Below, piece by piece: positions 36,221 to 44,472 of a stretch of DNA of 64,000 nt. The number at the start of each line of letters is the position of its first letter. Positions within the stretch are counted from its first letter, which is position 1. Under the pieces are notes generated by a model. That model did not search any database, was not told the DNA's origin, and saw only the letters and a list, made by a program, of their open reading frames with translations. Position numbers and translations under genes: made by a program. The DNA is from Sphingorhabdus contaminans (GTDB taxonomy: Bacteria > Pseudomonadota > Alphaproteobacteria > Sphingomonadales > Sphingomonadaceae): positions 1,612,001-1,676,000 of the forward strand of contig NZ_VKKU01000001.1 in NCBI RefSeq assembly GCF_007280415.1, given 5' to 3'.

Positions 36221-37609
36221 ATGCGCCATTTGCTGCTTTTGGGAATGGGTTGCATCTTTGCAGCCCCCCTTTCCGCCCAAGGCGATACAACCACCGCACA
36301 AGGCGATGTTGCCGTCACTATTTATCAGAACGGCCAAAGCCTCATCCAAGATAGCCGGCAAATGAACTTGCCGTCGGGCCGGTCGAAGCAGGAATTTCCT
36401 GACGTATCGGCCCAAATTCGCGCAGAAACAGTAACCCTGACCGGACCGGGTATCGGTATTGTCGAGCAGAATTTCGACTACGACCTTTTGACGCCCGCAA
36501 AACTGATGGAAAAGGCGGTCGGACAAACGGTGACGTTACTGCGAACCAATGTTGCGACTGGAGTCGAAACCCGGGTCCGTGCAAAAGTACTGGCCGCAAA
36601 TGGCGGCGTAGTGCTGCAAATCGGCGACAGCATCGAGGTCTTACGCGACGACGGGCTGCCAGTCCGCGTGATATTCGATCGCGTCCCGCCGAACTTGCGC
36701 GCCCGCCCTACTCTGTCGGTTACAGTTGAATCAAAAGGCGGTTTGACTCCTACCACTCTGACATATTTGACGCCGGGTCTCGGCTGGACATCGGATTATG
36801 TCACCCTTTTCGATGACGCGAAGCAGACCATCGATGTCCAGGGCTGGGTTACCCTGACCAACAGCACCGGCACTGACTATTCGAACGCCGATGTATTGCT
36901 GGTTGCCGGAAACCCCAATCAAGGGGGTAACCGCCGCATGTACCAGACCCCCTATAGCCCATCGACCGGAACGATTGACGAAGCTGGAACGGAGTCCAAT
37001 AATCGCGAACGGCTGGGCGACTATTATCTTTATCCCTTGGGGGAGCGTACTACGATAGCCAATGCACAGCAAAAACAGGTCAGCTTTCTGGATGTGAAGT
37101 CGGCGCCCGCCCGTAACACATATGAATTCAACAATGGCTGGCTTGCGACCAATGAGGCAGCCAGCGCGTCATCCGTACTTAAATTTTCCACGTCGCGCAG
37201 CGGTGGGCTGGGTGATCAGCTGCCTGCTGGCACGATGCGCGTGTATATGCGCGACAAACGCGGCGATCCGCAATTTATTGGGGAAAGCCGCATAGAAGCT
37301 ACACCCATGGGTAGCGCGATGTCGATCCGGACAGGTGAGGCCTTTGACGTAAAAATCAAAACCGTGGTGGAGGAACGCACCCGTATAAACAGCAATCGCT
37401 GGAAAACCCGCATGCGCTATGAAATCACCAATGCACGTAGCAATGCCGTCACCGTTGATCTCGGCCAAAACGGGCTTTGGGGGGATGTGCGGATCAGTGA
37501 GCAGAGCCAAGAAGGAAAAAGGGTATCTGCCGACCGCATTGAATGGAGTGTTCCGGTCCCTGCAAATGGCAAGGCGACCGTAACCGCCACATTCGACAGC
37601 CGTTATTAA
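36221..37609 (+). CDS. DUF4139 domain-containing exported protein (paralogue 1)
   Basis: A 462-residue secreted protein with signal peptide MRHLLLLGMGCIFAAPLSAQ. The mature N-terminal part (VTIYQNGQSLIQDSRQMNL) and the C-terminal DUF4139 domain (LTYLTPGLGWTSDYVTLFD, about residue 180 onward) are all-beta. The DUF4139 family is related to mucoidy-inhibitor-A-like proteins of unknown function. GGGGGAGAG precedes the ATG. The next gene, 4 nt after the stop, is a paralogue, so the two are cotranscribed and may work together. Confidence 0.85.
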   Translation: MRHLLLLGMGCIFAAPLSAQGDTTTAQGDVAVTIYQNGQSLIQDSRQMNLPSGRSKQEFPDVSAQIRAETVTLTGPGIGIVEQNFDYDLLTPAKLMEKAVGQTVTLLRTNVATGVETRVRAKVLAANGGVVLQIGDSIEVLRDDGLPVRVIFDRVPPNLRARPTLSVTVESKGGLTPTTLTYLTPGLGWTSDYVTLFDDAKQTIDVQGWVTLTNSTGTDYSNADVLLVAGNPNQGGNRRMYQTPYSPSTGTIDEAGTESNNRERLGDYYLYPLGERTTIANAQQKQVSFLDVKSAPARNTYEFNNGWLATNEAASASSVLKFSTSRSGGLGDQLPAGTMRVYMRDKRGDPQFIGESRIEATPMGSAMSIRTGEAFDVKIKTVVEERTRINSNRWKTRMRYEITNARSNAVTVDLGQNGLWGDVRISEQSQEGKRVSADRIEWSVPVPANGKATVTATFDSRY

Positions 37610-37613
37610 GCCT

Positions 37614-39182
37614 GTGCGCGGGCTCGTTGCCCTTTTCTTGGCGTTGGCCACGACTCCGGTCGCGGCACAAACGGTCGTGGTTTCAGAAGAACCCGAAGCC
37701 GTCTCGCTTACCGTGTACCGTGGCGAGAAATATGGGGGACAAGCGATCGATCCTAATTGGCCGACCGGTTACGCCCTTGTAACGGAAACGCGCACCCTCA
37801 CCATTCCAGCAGGAGAAAGCGTGATACGCTTTGAAGGCGTCGCCGAAGGGATGTTCCCCGAAAGCGCCATCGTCACCGGCCTTCCCAAAGGCGTGAAAGA
37901 AAAGAACCGGGATGCCCGGCTACTGTCGCCATTAGGATTGGTCGATGCCTATCTGAAGCGACAAGTGACAATTACCCGCACCGAACGGGCGACTGGAAAG
38001 ACGCGCGAATACCCCGCAATGATTACATCAGCGCCCGGCGGAGCTGTTATCCTTCAAACCAACGACGGATATGAAGCCTTGCATTGTACGGGTTTGCCGG
38101 AGCGGATGGCATTTGCGCAGCTACCTGCAAAACTGTCTGCAAAACCCACCTTGTCGGTTATTACACAAAGCGATGGACCGGTAACGGCTAAAGTTACTTT
38201 GACCTACATGGCTGCCGGCTTCGATTGGGAAGCCAACTATATCGCGCAAGTCCAAAATCGTGGGTCAGACGGCAAAGGTAAGGTCGACCTTTTTGCATGG
38301 CTGACCTTAGCCAACGGAGGAAACCAGAGTTTCACAAATGCCAACACGATGGCCATCGCCGGCAAACCGAACCGTGAAAACAATGGACCGCAAATCAAAC
38401 CAACGGGCGGCAGCCTGGAACTGAAATGCTGGCCCAACCAACGCACCCATGAAGTACCTTATAATTTAGGATATATTCCCGCTCCGCCTCCTCCGCCGCC
38501 CGCGCCTGCGGCATATATGGACGAAGAAGGTGACAGCATTGTTGTGACGGCCCAGCGAATGCGGGGTGAGTCCTTAGCCTCTTACTCTCCTATCGCGGTG
38601 GTGGTGGCGGAGCAGGAGAATTTAGGCGACCTTAAACTCTACCGTATTCCTGAACCGGTAACAGTCAACGCAAAGGGGCAAAAGCAAGTTGCGATGCTGG
38701 TCAAGCCAGGCGCCGCGTTTACACATCACTATTCCGCATCTGTAGAAAACTACGGTGTGCAGAGCGAGCCCATGACATTGATGCTGCGCGGAAAAAACAC
38801 GATTGACAAAGGCCTCGGGCTTCCGATGCCGCAAGGTCAGGTTTTGGTTTTTGAGAACAGCGAATATGGCCCCCTGCTTGCAGGTGAAGTAACGCTGCAG
38901 GACCGTGCGGTCGGGGAAGATGTGGAGATTGCAGTCGGCACTTCGGTGGATGTGCGCATGCAGGTGACCCCACAGTCGGAAAAAGCGAACAATCAGCGGT
39001 GGAAGATCGAGGTCACCAATTCCCGCAATACGCCGGTCAACATTGAGGTCGAGATCCCCTACGAGCTGCGAGGAAAATCGAAAGCCGTCACCAAAGTCAA
39101 CGGGATACCAACTTGGAAAACTATCGTGGCTGGAAACGACAGCGCAACGCTATCTTACGAAATAAAGCTGGAACGGGATTAG
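37614..39182 (+). CDS. DUF4139 domain-containing exported protein (paralogue 2) with TonB-box-like motif
   Basis: A 522-residue secreted paralogue beginning with GTG (MRGLVALFLALATTPVAAQ signal peptide). It shares the DUF4139 beta domain (LTYMAAGFDWEANYIAQV). In its middle is an insertion: a proline run (PAPPPPPPAPAAYMDEEG, about residues 286-303) followed by DSIVVTAQRM at 307-316. The latter looks like the TonB box and plug entry of sphingomonad TonB-dependent receptors. The upstream paralogue lacks this insertion. The stop overlaps that of the convergent thioesterase gene. Confidence 0.85.
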   Translation: MRGLVALFLALATTPVAAQTVVVSEEPEAVSLTVYRGEKYGGQAIDPNWPTGYALVTETRTLTIPAGESVIRFEGVAEGMFPESAIVTGLPKGVKEKNRDARLLSPLGLVDAYLKRQVTITRTERATGKTREYPAMITSAPGGAVILQTNDGYEALHCTGLPERMAFAQLPAKLSAKPTLSVITQSDGPVTAKVTLTYMAAGFDWEANYIAQVQNRGSDGKGKVDLFAWLTLANGGNQSFTNANTMAIAGKPNRENNGPQIKPTGGSLELKCWPNQRTHEVPYNLGYIPAPPPPPPAPAAYMDEEGDSIVVTAQRMRGESLASYSPIAVVVAEQENLGDLKLYRIPEPVTVNAKGQKQVAMLVKPGAAFTHHYSASVENYGVQSEPMTLMLRGKNTIDKGLGLPMPQGQVLVFENSEYGPLLAGEVTLQDRAVGEDVEIAVGTSVDVRMQVTPQSEKANNQRWKIEVTNSRNTPVNIEVEIPYELRGKSKAVTKVNGIPTWKTIVAGNDSATLSYEIKLERD

Positions 39183-39574
39183 CTTTCGGGCAGAGGCCGA
39201 GGTTTATGCTGCTCATCAAGTGCAACAAAGGTGAACAACCCTTCCGTCACTTTAACCTCTTGTTGTCCCCGCTCACGCGTCGCGATGACTTCTATGCGTA
39301 TACCCATTGATGTCCGCCCGCGCCGTTCAAGCGAGGCGTAGACCGAGATGATATCGCGCAACAAGATCGGTGCGATGAATTCCATTTTTTCGATGGCGAC
39401 GGTCGCACAGGCGCCCTGCGATACGCGCCCAGCGACAATACCGCCAGCCTGATCCATGACACCGAGCACCCATCCACCGAATATATGCCCATTGGCATTA
39501 ATGTCGCTTGGCCCAGGAATAACACGCAGAATGGGATCAGTCCGCTTTGGGAGGTTACGAATAGTGTCGCTCAT
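39179..39574 (-). CDS. acyl-CoA thioesterase (YciA-like hotdog)
   Basis: A 131-residue hotdog-fold thioesterase that hydrolyses acyl-CoA. The signature NANGHIFGGWVLGVMDQAGG near residue 25 carries the active-site Asn and Asp region typical of YciA-type enzymes, and ACATVAIEKMEFIAPI follows. Its start overlaps the stop of the upstream small membrane protein gene (ATGA), indicating coupling. Confidence 0.9.
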   Translation of the reverse strand: MSDTIRNLPKRTDPILRVIPGPSDINANGHIFGGWVLGVMDQAGGIVAGRVSQGACATVAIEKMEFIAPILLRDIISVYASLERRGRTSMGIRIEVIATRERGQQEVKVTEGLFTFVALDEQHKPRPLPES

Positions 39575-39864
39575 CGGTCGGCTTCGTCTTTGAAAATGTC
39601 TTCGATTGATTCATCGTGACCAGTACCACTGGACAAAAATACCAATCCCATAAGAGCCGCGGTCAACATCATGGCGCCAACGATAGCGCCCGCAGTCGCA
39701 ATGAAAAAATGTATAGAGACCATGCCATTAAACCACCAAAAGCTTCCCAGCACTAGCAGCGTGACGGTCACTGTAACCAACAGCATCCACCGCATAAGGC
39801 GCCAATAGCGCTTCCAAGCATAGCTGGCATATTCAGGATCTTCTAGGCGAGATGGTCGGGTCAT
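39571..39864 (-). CDS. two-span membrane protein, hypothetical
   Basis: A 97-residue protein with two hydrophobic helices (MLLVTVTVTLLVLGSFWWF, about residues 20-38, and FIATAGAIVGAMMLTAALMG, about 46-66) and an acidic C-terminus. No domain was recognised. The ATG at 39864 follows AGGAGG; the longer in-frame ORF upstream is unsupported. It is translationally coupled to the thioesterase gene and divergent from the CBS gene. Confidence 0.75.
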   Translation of the reverse strand: MTRPSRLEDPEYASYAWKRYWRLMRWMLLVTVTVTLLVLGSFWWFNGMVSIHFFIATAGAIVGAMMLTAALMGLVFLSSGTGHDESIEDIFKDEADR

Positions 39865-39927
39865 GGCTTGATAAGGCCTCCTTATGGTATAAGTTCCACT
39901 TGGAGCAAGGATATAGGGAGAGAGTCG

Positions 39928-40356
39928 GTGACTATTTCTGAAATATTGAGCAACAACAAGCATAGCATATTTACAGCACAACCTAATGAGAGTGTGGGGG
40001 AAGTTGTTGCACGTCTCGCAGAACATCGCATTGGCGCCTTGCCTGTGGTAGATGGCAAAGAGGTAGTCGGCATTTTTTCGGAGCGTGACATCGTCTACGG
40101 CATCGCGAAACATGGCGCGGCGTTTCTTGCAAAAACTGTCCGCGAAACAATGACGGCACCCGCCATCACGGTTTCCAGCGACACTGCAATTATGTCAGGT
40201 CTTTCACTAATGACAAAAAGGCGGATTAGACACCTCCCTGTAGTGGAAGATGGAAAGCTGACTGGGTTTGTTTCAATTGGCGACTTGGTTAAGCATAGAA
40301 TTGAAAAAATTGAAGCGGAAGCAGCGGCAATGCGCGATTACATACAGATGGCATAG
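39928..40356 (+). CDS. CBS-domain pair protein
   Basis: A 142-residue protein made of two CBS domains (AQPNESVGEVVARLAEHRIG and VSSDTAIMSGLSLMTKRRIR), a nucleotide-sensing module, with no catalytic domain. In alphaproteobacteria such stand-alone proteins are common and their targets are mostly unknown. GTG at 39928 is chosen because GGGAGAG precedes it; an in-frame TTG at 39868 would overlap the divergent gene promoter. Confidence 0.88.
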   Translation: MTISEILSNNKHSIFTAQPNESVGEVVARLAEHRIGALPVVDGKEVVGIFSERDIVYGIAKHGAAFLAKTVRETMTAPAITVSSDTAIMSGLSLMTKRRIRHLPVVEDGKLTGFVSIGDLVKHRIEKIEAEAAAMRDYIQMA

Positions 40357-40439
40357 CTCGGAGCTTACCGCAAAATACGTCAACAGCGCCTGATTTTACA
40401 GTTAAGGGGAAATTTACGCTGATGCGATAACCGTCGGGG

Positions 40440-42134
40440 ATGCAGGCTGCGCGCATCTCTACTATCAGACTGGTCTTAGCTGCGCTTGCGGCATTTTTTT
40501 CGTTAGTCGCATGCTCCTCGCAGGCATTGGCCAACAGTATCTCACTCGAAAGTTGCACGCTTGCCGCTACACCTGCGGATACAGTTCAATCGGTGCTTGC
40601 AAGGCCAAAAGCTTTCTCGTGCGCTGAAACGCAAAACCAGCTTCCTCCCGGTGATTACTGGGTTAAAATGAAGCTCCCGCACCTATTGCCAGGTGACGGC
40701 CGCAACCTTGTGTTCCGCACTGCCAGTCTTTGGGATGATGGATTTCAACTTTGGGCGATCCATCGAGATGGCCATATCGAAAAGTATCAGCCATTTCATG
40801 GGCAGTCGATAAGCCCAATGCGGCTAGGAGCCACGACAGTTGTGCCACTCCGCGATCACCCGGCACCCATTAAAATGCTTGTTGCAAAAGTTACGAATAG
40901 TGGCGCGGTGCGTGGAGTGATGTTGCAGTCACAAATCGGCACGAGCGAATCCGCAATAACTTTCGAAATGGTCATGAGCGTCTTTTATGCAGGCTTTGCC
41001 GGCGTCTGCATTGCTCTGCTTGTTTATAATATCGCACTCTGGCGGGCGATGCGTGAACCTTTTTTGCTCGCCTATTGTGCGATGATTTTTGCAACATTAA
41101 CCTATGGCTTGTTCACTTCAGGTGCTTTGCACTATTTTGTATCAGGTTTGACGGGACCAGATCGTTTGCGGATTACAATCCCGCTGCTGGCTTACAGTGC
41201 CAGTTCCGCTCTGATCTTCGTTCGCTTCTTCTTTGCCAACACCGAAATTCCTGCGTGGTTAGTAAAGACGACAAATATCCAAGCGACAGCAATGGCTGCA
41301 TACGCAACGATCTACGCAATCCTCGCTCCATGGCAAATCAAGACGCTGGATGCAATTTATGTGTACAGCTTTACACCGGTGCCCATCATTTTCGGTATCT
41401 ACGTATGGAAAGCGTGGAAAAGCAAAGACCATTTCCTAAGTTATTTTTTATTGGGCTGGAGTGGTGTTGCGCTTTCAACATTTTTAAGGATGTTGCATGC
41501 TTTCGATTTTGTTCCCTACCACATCCTGATCGAGAACAGCACGCTGTTCGGAATGGCTTTCGAAGCATTGGTCAGCTCGCTAGCTATCGGCTATCGTGTT
41601 CGCCTGCTGGCAAAGGCGCGCGACCGCGCAGAAATCGCCGAGGCGCACGCAATGGCTATCGCAGATACAGACCCCCTAACCGGATTGCTGAACCGTCGAG
41701 CATTTCTACGGGCATTACTTGAACGACACAGCCATTGGACCTTGGTCTTGCTGGATGTAGATCATTTCAAAAGGGTCAATGACAGCCTCGGCCATGCCGG
41801 TGGTGATGAAGCTCTAGCCCTTATATCGCAGACGCTTCAGCAAGTCGCACCTCAAGGTGCATTGGTCGCGCGGCTCGGAGGCGAAGAGTTCGCAATTGCG
41901 TATCGTGGTAACCTTTTGTTGCTGGAGCCGGAAGATTTGCTAGCTTCGGTCCGGCAAATTAATCTGCCTCAAGGTTATAGAATTACCGCAAGTATCGGCA
42001 TCGCAAATCGCATTGTAACATCCGAAGACGACTGGAAAATTCTATACCGTGCGGCAGATATGGCTCTGTATCGAGCTAAAACGGGTGGGCGGGATCGTTA
42101 CATCCTGATCCGGCCTCAGAACGTGGCCGCATAA
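40440..42134 (+). CDS. 7TMR-DISM diguanylate cyclase
   Basis: A 564-residue membrane sensor that makes c-di-GMP. A signal peptide (to about residue 30) precedes an extracytoplasmic 7TMR-DISMED2-like domain, then about seven membrane helices (residues 180-390), then a GGDEF domain. The active site reads RLGGEEF near residue 477, an accepted variant. No RxxD inhibitory site is visible five residues upstream, so product feedback may be weak. DTDPLTGLLNRRAF marks the domain start. No phosphodiesterase domain is fused. Confidence 0.93.
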   Translation: MQAARISTIRLVLAALAAFFSLVACSSQALANSISLESCTLAATPADTVQSVLARPKAFSCAETQNQLPPGDYWVKMKLPHLLPGDGRNLVFRTASLWDDGFQLWAIHRDGHIEKYQPFHGQSISPMRLGATTVVPLRDHPAPIKMLVAKVTNSGAVRGVMLQSQIGTSESAITFEMVMSVFYAGFAGVCIALLVYNIALWRAMREPFLLAYCAMIFATLTYGLFTSGALHYFVSGLTGPDRLRITIPLLAYSASSALIFVRFFFANTEIPAWLVKTTNIQATAMAAYATIYAILAPWQIKTLDAIYVYSFTPVPIIFGIYVWKAWKSKDHFLSYFLLGWSGVALSTFLRMLHAFDFVPYHILIENSTLFGMAFEALVSSLAIGYRVRLLAKARDRAEIAEAHAMAIADTDPLTGLLNRRAFLRALLERHSHWTLVLLDVDHFKRVNDSLGHAGGDEALALISQTLQQVAPQGALVARLGGEEFAIAYRGNLLLLEPEDLLASVRQINLPQGYRITASIGIANRIVTSEDDWKILYRAADMALYRAKTGGRDRYILIRPQNVAA

Positions 42135-42152
42135 CAATACCCAACCGCTCTG

Positions 42153-42881
42153 CTACCCTCCAGTCGCCTTTGTCGTTGAAGGTGTTGTAACCGTCTGCTG
42201 CGGCAACGGCGCAAAGACGGGTTTAGGTGCATATTTCATATTCCAGTCCGCAAGATCTCGCTCATATTGGGCGTATGCGTCAAAAAAGCGGATAAAAATA
42301 CCGTCGATATCATTTAGACCGCCGACGGCATATTCGGGCAAGGCGGCTACGGGAACGGAATTTACTTCCACCACCTTACGTAACGCCATATCGCAATATT
42401 CCGATCGAACCGGTGGTAAAGCAAAATAATTATACAGGTCGGTCAGCTTGGTATCGCGCACACGGAGGCCGTTTTGGCCGGGGTATCGCGCTACATATTC
42501 ACGATCCACGGTCTTGCTGCTTTTTGAAAGCTGCACCTTATGGGTAACAATAAATTTGTTATACTGAGTTGCAATCTGCCCCCACACGGGGCCTTGGCAA
42601 TTGAGCGCAGCTACGTTTAGCGCCGCCCGGAAATGCCAAATTTGTTCATCGCGACTTAAACCCCGATTGGGGGTAACCCGCACACCATCTAAACCAAGCG
42701 CCGGAATTTTCATCGAAGCAGCAGCTCCGCCAGGAGGCAACGGCATGACCGGTGGAGGTGGCGGCGGAATATAAACCGGCGGAGGCGGAGCAATAACAAC
42801 CGGCTTTGGCGCAGGAGCGCAAGCCGATATGGCGGTGACCGTGAACACGATTGCTGCCATGTTTTTAAAACCGCGACGCAT
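42153..42881 (-). CDS. proline-rich lipoprotein, hypothetical
   Basis: A 242-residue predicted lipoprotein: MRRGFKNMAAIVFTVTAISAC ends in a lipobox, followed by a long Pro-rich linker (VVIAPPPPVYIPPPPPPVMP), then a helical domain (LSRDEQIWHFRAALNVAALN; CxGP and YNKFIVTHKVQL). The linker could span peptidoglycan. No known function. GGAGGG precedes the ATG at 42881. It is convergent with the diguanylate cyclase gene. Confidence 0.75.
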   Translation of the reverse strand: MRRGFKNMAAIVFTVTAISACAPAPKPVVIAPPPPVYIPPPPPPVMPLPPGGAAASMKIPALGLDGVRVTPNRGLSRDEQIWHFRAALNVAALNCQGPVWGQIATQYNKFIVTHKVQLSKSSKTVDREYVARYPGQNGLRVRDTKLTDLYNYFALPPVRSEYCDMALRKVVEVNSVPVAALPEYAVGGLNDIDGIFIRFFDAYAQYERDLADWNMKYAPKPVFAPLPQQTVTTPSTTKATGG

Positions 42882-43026
42882 TGTTTTCCCTCCAACCAAA
42901 GAGCGCCTTTCCAACAGGATTTTTACAACAAAGAAAAGTCTTCTTCGGTAAGCTGCGCAAAGAAAATGGCCCAGCGGTTTCCCGCCAGGCCAGTGATAGT
43001 GTTTCAACCTTAACCGAAGGTGACTC

Positions 43027-43770
43027 TTAGTCGCGATTACCTAGGAAGCTGAGTAAAAACTGGAACATGTTGATGAAGTCCAGATATAGGTTCAGCGCAC
43101 CCATGATCGCGGCTTTACCTACCATATCCGAACCCCGGATTTGCAGGTAAATGCTCTTGATTGTTTGGGTGTCATAAGCGGTAAGACCTGCAAAAAGCAG
43201 CACGCCGACCGAGCTGATGACCCAGTGCATTGTATCCGACTGCAGCCAGATATTAGCAATCGACGCTACGATAAGTCCAACCAGACCCATGATCAAGAAT
43301 GTGCCCATTCCGCTCAAATCCTTCTTGGTCGTATATCCCCAGAGGCTGAGGCCAGCAAAGGCAGCGGCAGTTGCAAAGAATGTCTGGGCAATTGATTCAC
43401 CCGTGAACATCATGAATATTCGCGATAACGAAAGTCCCATCAGGACTGCGAACGCCCAAAACATCGCCTGAAGCGCGGGTGTTGAAAGGCGGTTTTGCCC
43501 AAAGCTCATGATCAGCACTACGACCAAGGGCGATAAGATTATTACCCAGCTTAACAAACTGGGATTGACCATCAGATTTTGCGCCAACTCGGTTTGAGCG
43601 AACAACATGGCGACAATTCCGGTTAAAAGAACACCGGACGCCATATAGTTGTAAACCTTAAGCATGTGGGCGCGAAGGCCTGCATCAACCGCCACGTCTC
43701 CGACGTTTGCGCCGACACCTGCAAGACTTGACTGGGTCCCGGTTACCCGTGGATCGGACCACTGTGCCAT
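43027..43770 (-). CDS. Bax inhibitor-1 / YccA family protein
   Basis: A 247-residue integral membrane protein of the BI-1 (UPF0005) family with seven predicted helices after a polar N-terminus. Seen: LRAHMLKVYNYMASGVLLTG, TYDTQTIKSIYLQ with the Asp pair of the family pore, and the C-terminal ALNLYLDFINMFQFLLSFLG. Family members act as pH-sensitive leak channels or interact with FtsH. GAGGAG precedes the ATG. Confidence 0.93.
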   Translation of the reverse strand: MAQWSDPRVTGTQSSLAGVGANVGDVAVDAGLRAHMLKVYNYMASGVLLTGIVAMLFAQTELAQNLMVNPSLLSWVIILSPLVVVLIMSFGQNRLSTPALQAMFWAFAVLMGLSLSRIFMMFTGESIAQTFFATAAAFAGLSLWGYTTKKDLSGMGTFLIMGLVGLIVASIANIWLQSDTMHWVISSVGVLLFAGLTAYDTQTIKSIYLQIRGSDMVGKAAIMGALNLYLDFINMFQFLLSFLGNRD

Positions 43771-43917
43771 GACTTATTTCTCCTCAAAACACGGCACCAT
43801 AGCCGCATAGACATAATATTGGAGGAATTCACTCCAATTTCAAGCAAAACACGACATCAAATTCTTGGAAATTTCCATTTTGATGATTGAAGACCGGCAG
43901 AAATCCTTCAATTGACA

Positions 43918-44403
43918 TTATGGTTTCAGTCTTTTGATGAAATGTTCTGCTGCAGACTGCACTTGTCTCCAACATGTTTCAAAATCCGCAGACGTACCAT
44001 AATAGGGATCCGCAACAGATCTCCCTTTTGCCCCGGGCGTATAATCCAGAAAAAGTGAGAGGTCTGCCAAGGATCCCTCCGGCGTCATTGATTGTAGATA
44101 TCGCAGGTTGGGAATGTCCATTGCGAGTATGTAGTCGAGTTTAAAGAAGTCGGATTCTTCAATCTGTCGGGCCCGCATTTTGCGAATATCGATCCCGCCC
44201 ATGTTCAGCGCAACTGCACAAGCCCGTTTATCAGGCGCATTTCCGACATGCCAGTCGCCAGTACCTGCGGAATCAACGTGGACTTCTACGCCCGACTTTT
44301 CAGCCGCTTGCCGCAAGGCAGCTTCGGCAAGTGGCGAACGACAAATATTGCCAAGGCATACCATCAAAACCGTCGGTCGTTTACTCGTTTTGTAATGGTT
44401 CAT
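43918..44403 (-). CDS. low molecular weight protein-tyrosine phosphatase
   Basis: A 161-residue cytoplasmic phosphatase. The P-loop VCLGNICRSPLAEA (C-x5-R-S) lies near residue 15 and the general acid loop DPYYG near residue 137. Family members dephosphorylate tyrosine kinases or substrates in polysaccharide export; no partner kinase is nearby. It is divergent from the MFS gene across a short promoter region. Confidence 0.93.
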   Translation of the reverse strand: MNHYKTSKRPTVLMVCLGNICRSPLAEAALRQAAEKSGVEVHVDSAGTGDWHVGNAPDKRACAVALNMGGIDIRKMRARQIEESDFFKLDYILAMDIPNLRYLQSMTPEGSLADLSLFLDYTPGAKGRSVADPYYGTSADFETCWRQVQSAAEHFIKRLKP

Positions 44404-44472
44404 TCTTGCTCTGCCAAGTTGAATAGTAATTCAGGTTGCGCCAAAAACACGTTCTGCTAGCCATGATATTAT

